A stretch of 64,000 bases of DNA. Source: Epiperipatus broadwayi (lineage: Eukaryota; Onychophora; Udeonychophora; Euonychophora; Peripatidae). The stretch lies in contig JAQFVV010006305.1 of NCBI GenBank assembly GCA_028023455.1, forward strand, positions 3,835,001 through 3,899,000. The letters are read 5' to 3'. Made by a program: the position numbers and the translations under genes. Positions 63,501-64,000 of this stretch are shown here, piece after piece (position 1 is the stretch's first letter; the number at the start of each line of letters is the position of its first letter). A model generated the notes under the pieces. It made no database searches and was not told the origin of the DNA. It saw nothing but the letters and a program-made list of their open reading frames with translations.

Positions 63501-64000
63501 GATTTATACATGTTTAAGTAATAGAAACATATTACAAATCAATAAATATAGTACATCATAGATTTAAAATCTGATATTGATGATATTTAAATAAAAAAGG
63601 TAGTTAAAATGAGTATTTAATAAAAACAACATCCTATAGAGATTGTTTTGATTTTTTCCACTGTGGTAATATATAGATTAAAGTTGAAATTGCAGCCAAC
63701 AGTATTTGGATGACTTAACATAGTTTCAATTTATTTCAGACATAATAATAATAAAAACTTTAACATAAGTAATATTATATATTCTAATGTTAGAAGTAAG
63801 TTATATATATTTTTTCCATTTAAGTCATCATTAAACATCTATGCTGTTCTTATGATGTGAGATGTATTATTATGATTAAGTATTTAATTTTTAATCAACT
63901 TTTTTTCAACAACAGAAGACAATATAATACTTAATTTTCCATATAACAAATATTAAATTATTTCCTTCTTATCTTGTTGATGTAGAAAATTCTTGTTTTA
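63501..64000. other. AT-rich DNA, nothing recognised
   Basis: No feature seen up to the window end. Confidence 0.5.

Noticed and set aside
1-64000. CRISPR array, prokaryotic operon or phage
   Set aside because: No regularly spaced identical repeats with unique spacers, no ribosome-binding sites or gene clusters; all coding traces are eukaryotic mobile elements.

Overview
This is a very AT-rich, gene-poor stretch of an animal (metazoan) nuclear genome. The mix of APE-type LINEs of several clades, Penelope-like elements with a GIY-YIG domain, a ZBED-like hAT transposon, short tRNA-like SINEs, fold-back repeats and long (TA)n/(ATT)n microsatellites fits an invertebrate. A repeat-rich lineage such as a mollusc is possible, but the sequence alone does not fix the species. 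I see no bacterial operon, rRNA gene, functional tRNA gene, CRISPR array or complete host gene.

Layout. 59-5430: a nearly full-length non-LTR retrotransposon on the minus strand. It has ORF1 with a CCHC knuckle, an APE endonuclease, an RT and a C-terminal Cys/His motif. It is broken by frameshifts and a nonsense codon, its RT motif C reads YMDN, its 5' end carries a perfect NRF-1-type palindrome, and both ends abut TAA repeats. 5.4-18.7 kb: AT-rich DNA with SINE stubs (9.5 and 16.6 kb), fold-back relics (9.8 and 17.5 kb), tandem duplications and an RT relic near 13 kb. 18.7-21.1 kb: an RTE-type LINE (minus) with a TTGA microsatellite inside its endonuclease SDH region. 21.9-23.6 kb: two Penelope-like 3' fragments joined head to head. 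24.6 kb: a CCAAT/TATA-like promoter candidate. 28.2-29.7 kb: a second RTE relic (plus). 33.1-36.1 kb: a CR1-like LINE (minus) with PHD finger, coiled coil, esterase, endonuclease and the start of RT, lacking its 3' part.

42.3-43.2 kb: an inverted-repeat cluster. 45.34-45.53 kb (minus): the best candidate for a real host exon, 186 bp, Cys-rich, with both splice sites. 46.3 kb: an unexplained GC-rich, CAG-rich island. 46.8-48.3 kb: the most complete Penelope-like copy (RT with YVDD, then GIY-YIG). 51.35 kb: a perfect hairpin. 56.9-61.4 kb: a decayed hAT transposon (minus-strand ZBED-like transposase, both terminal repeats visible) into which two fold-back elements and a SINE have inserted. 63.2-63.5 kb: another fold-back element.

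Apart from the possible exon, all coding traces are selfish elements, nearly all inactive. The window is probably intronic or intergenic. The most useful observations are the probable exon, the fold-back families, the inverted Penelope pair, the odd RT catalytic motif and the nested history of the hAT locus. I found no clear new multi-gene system.
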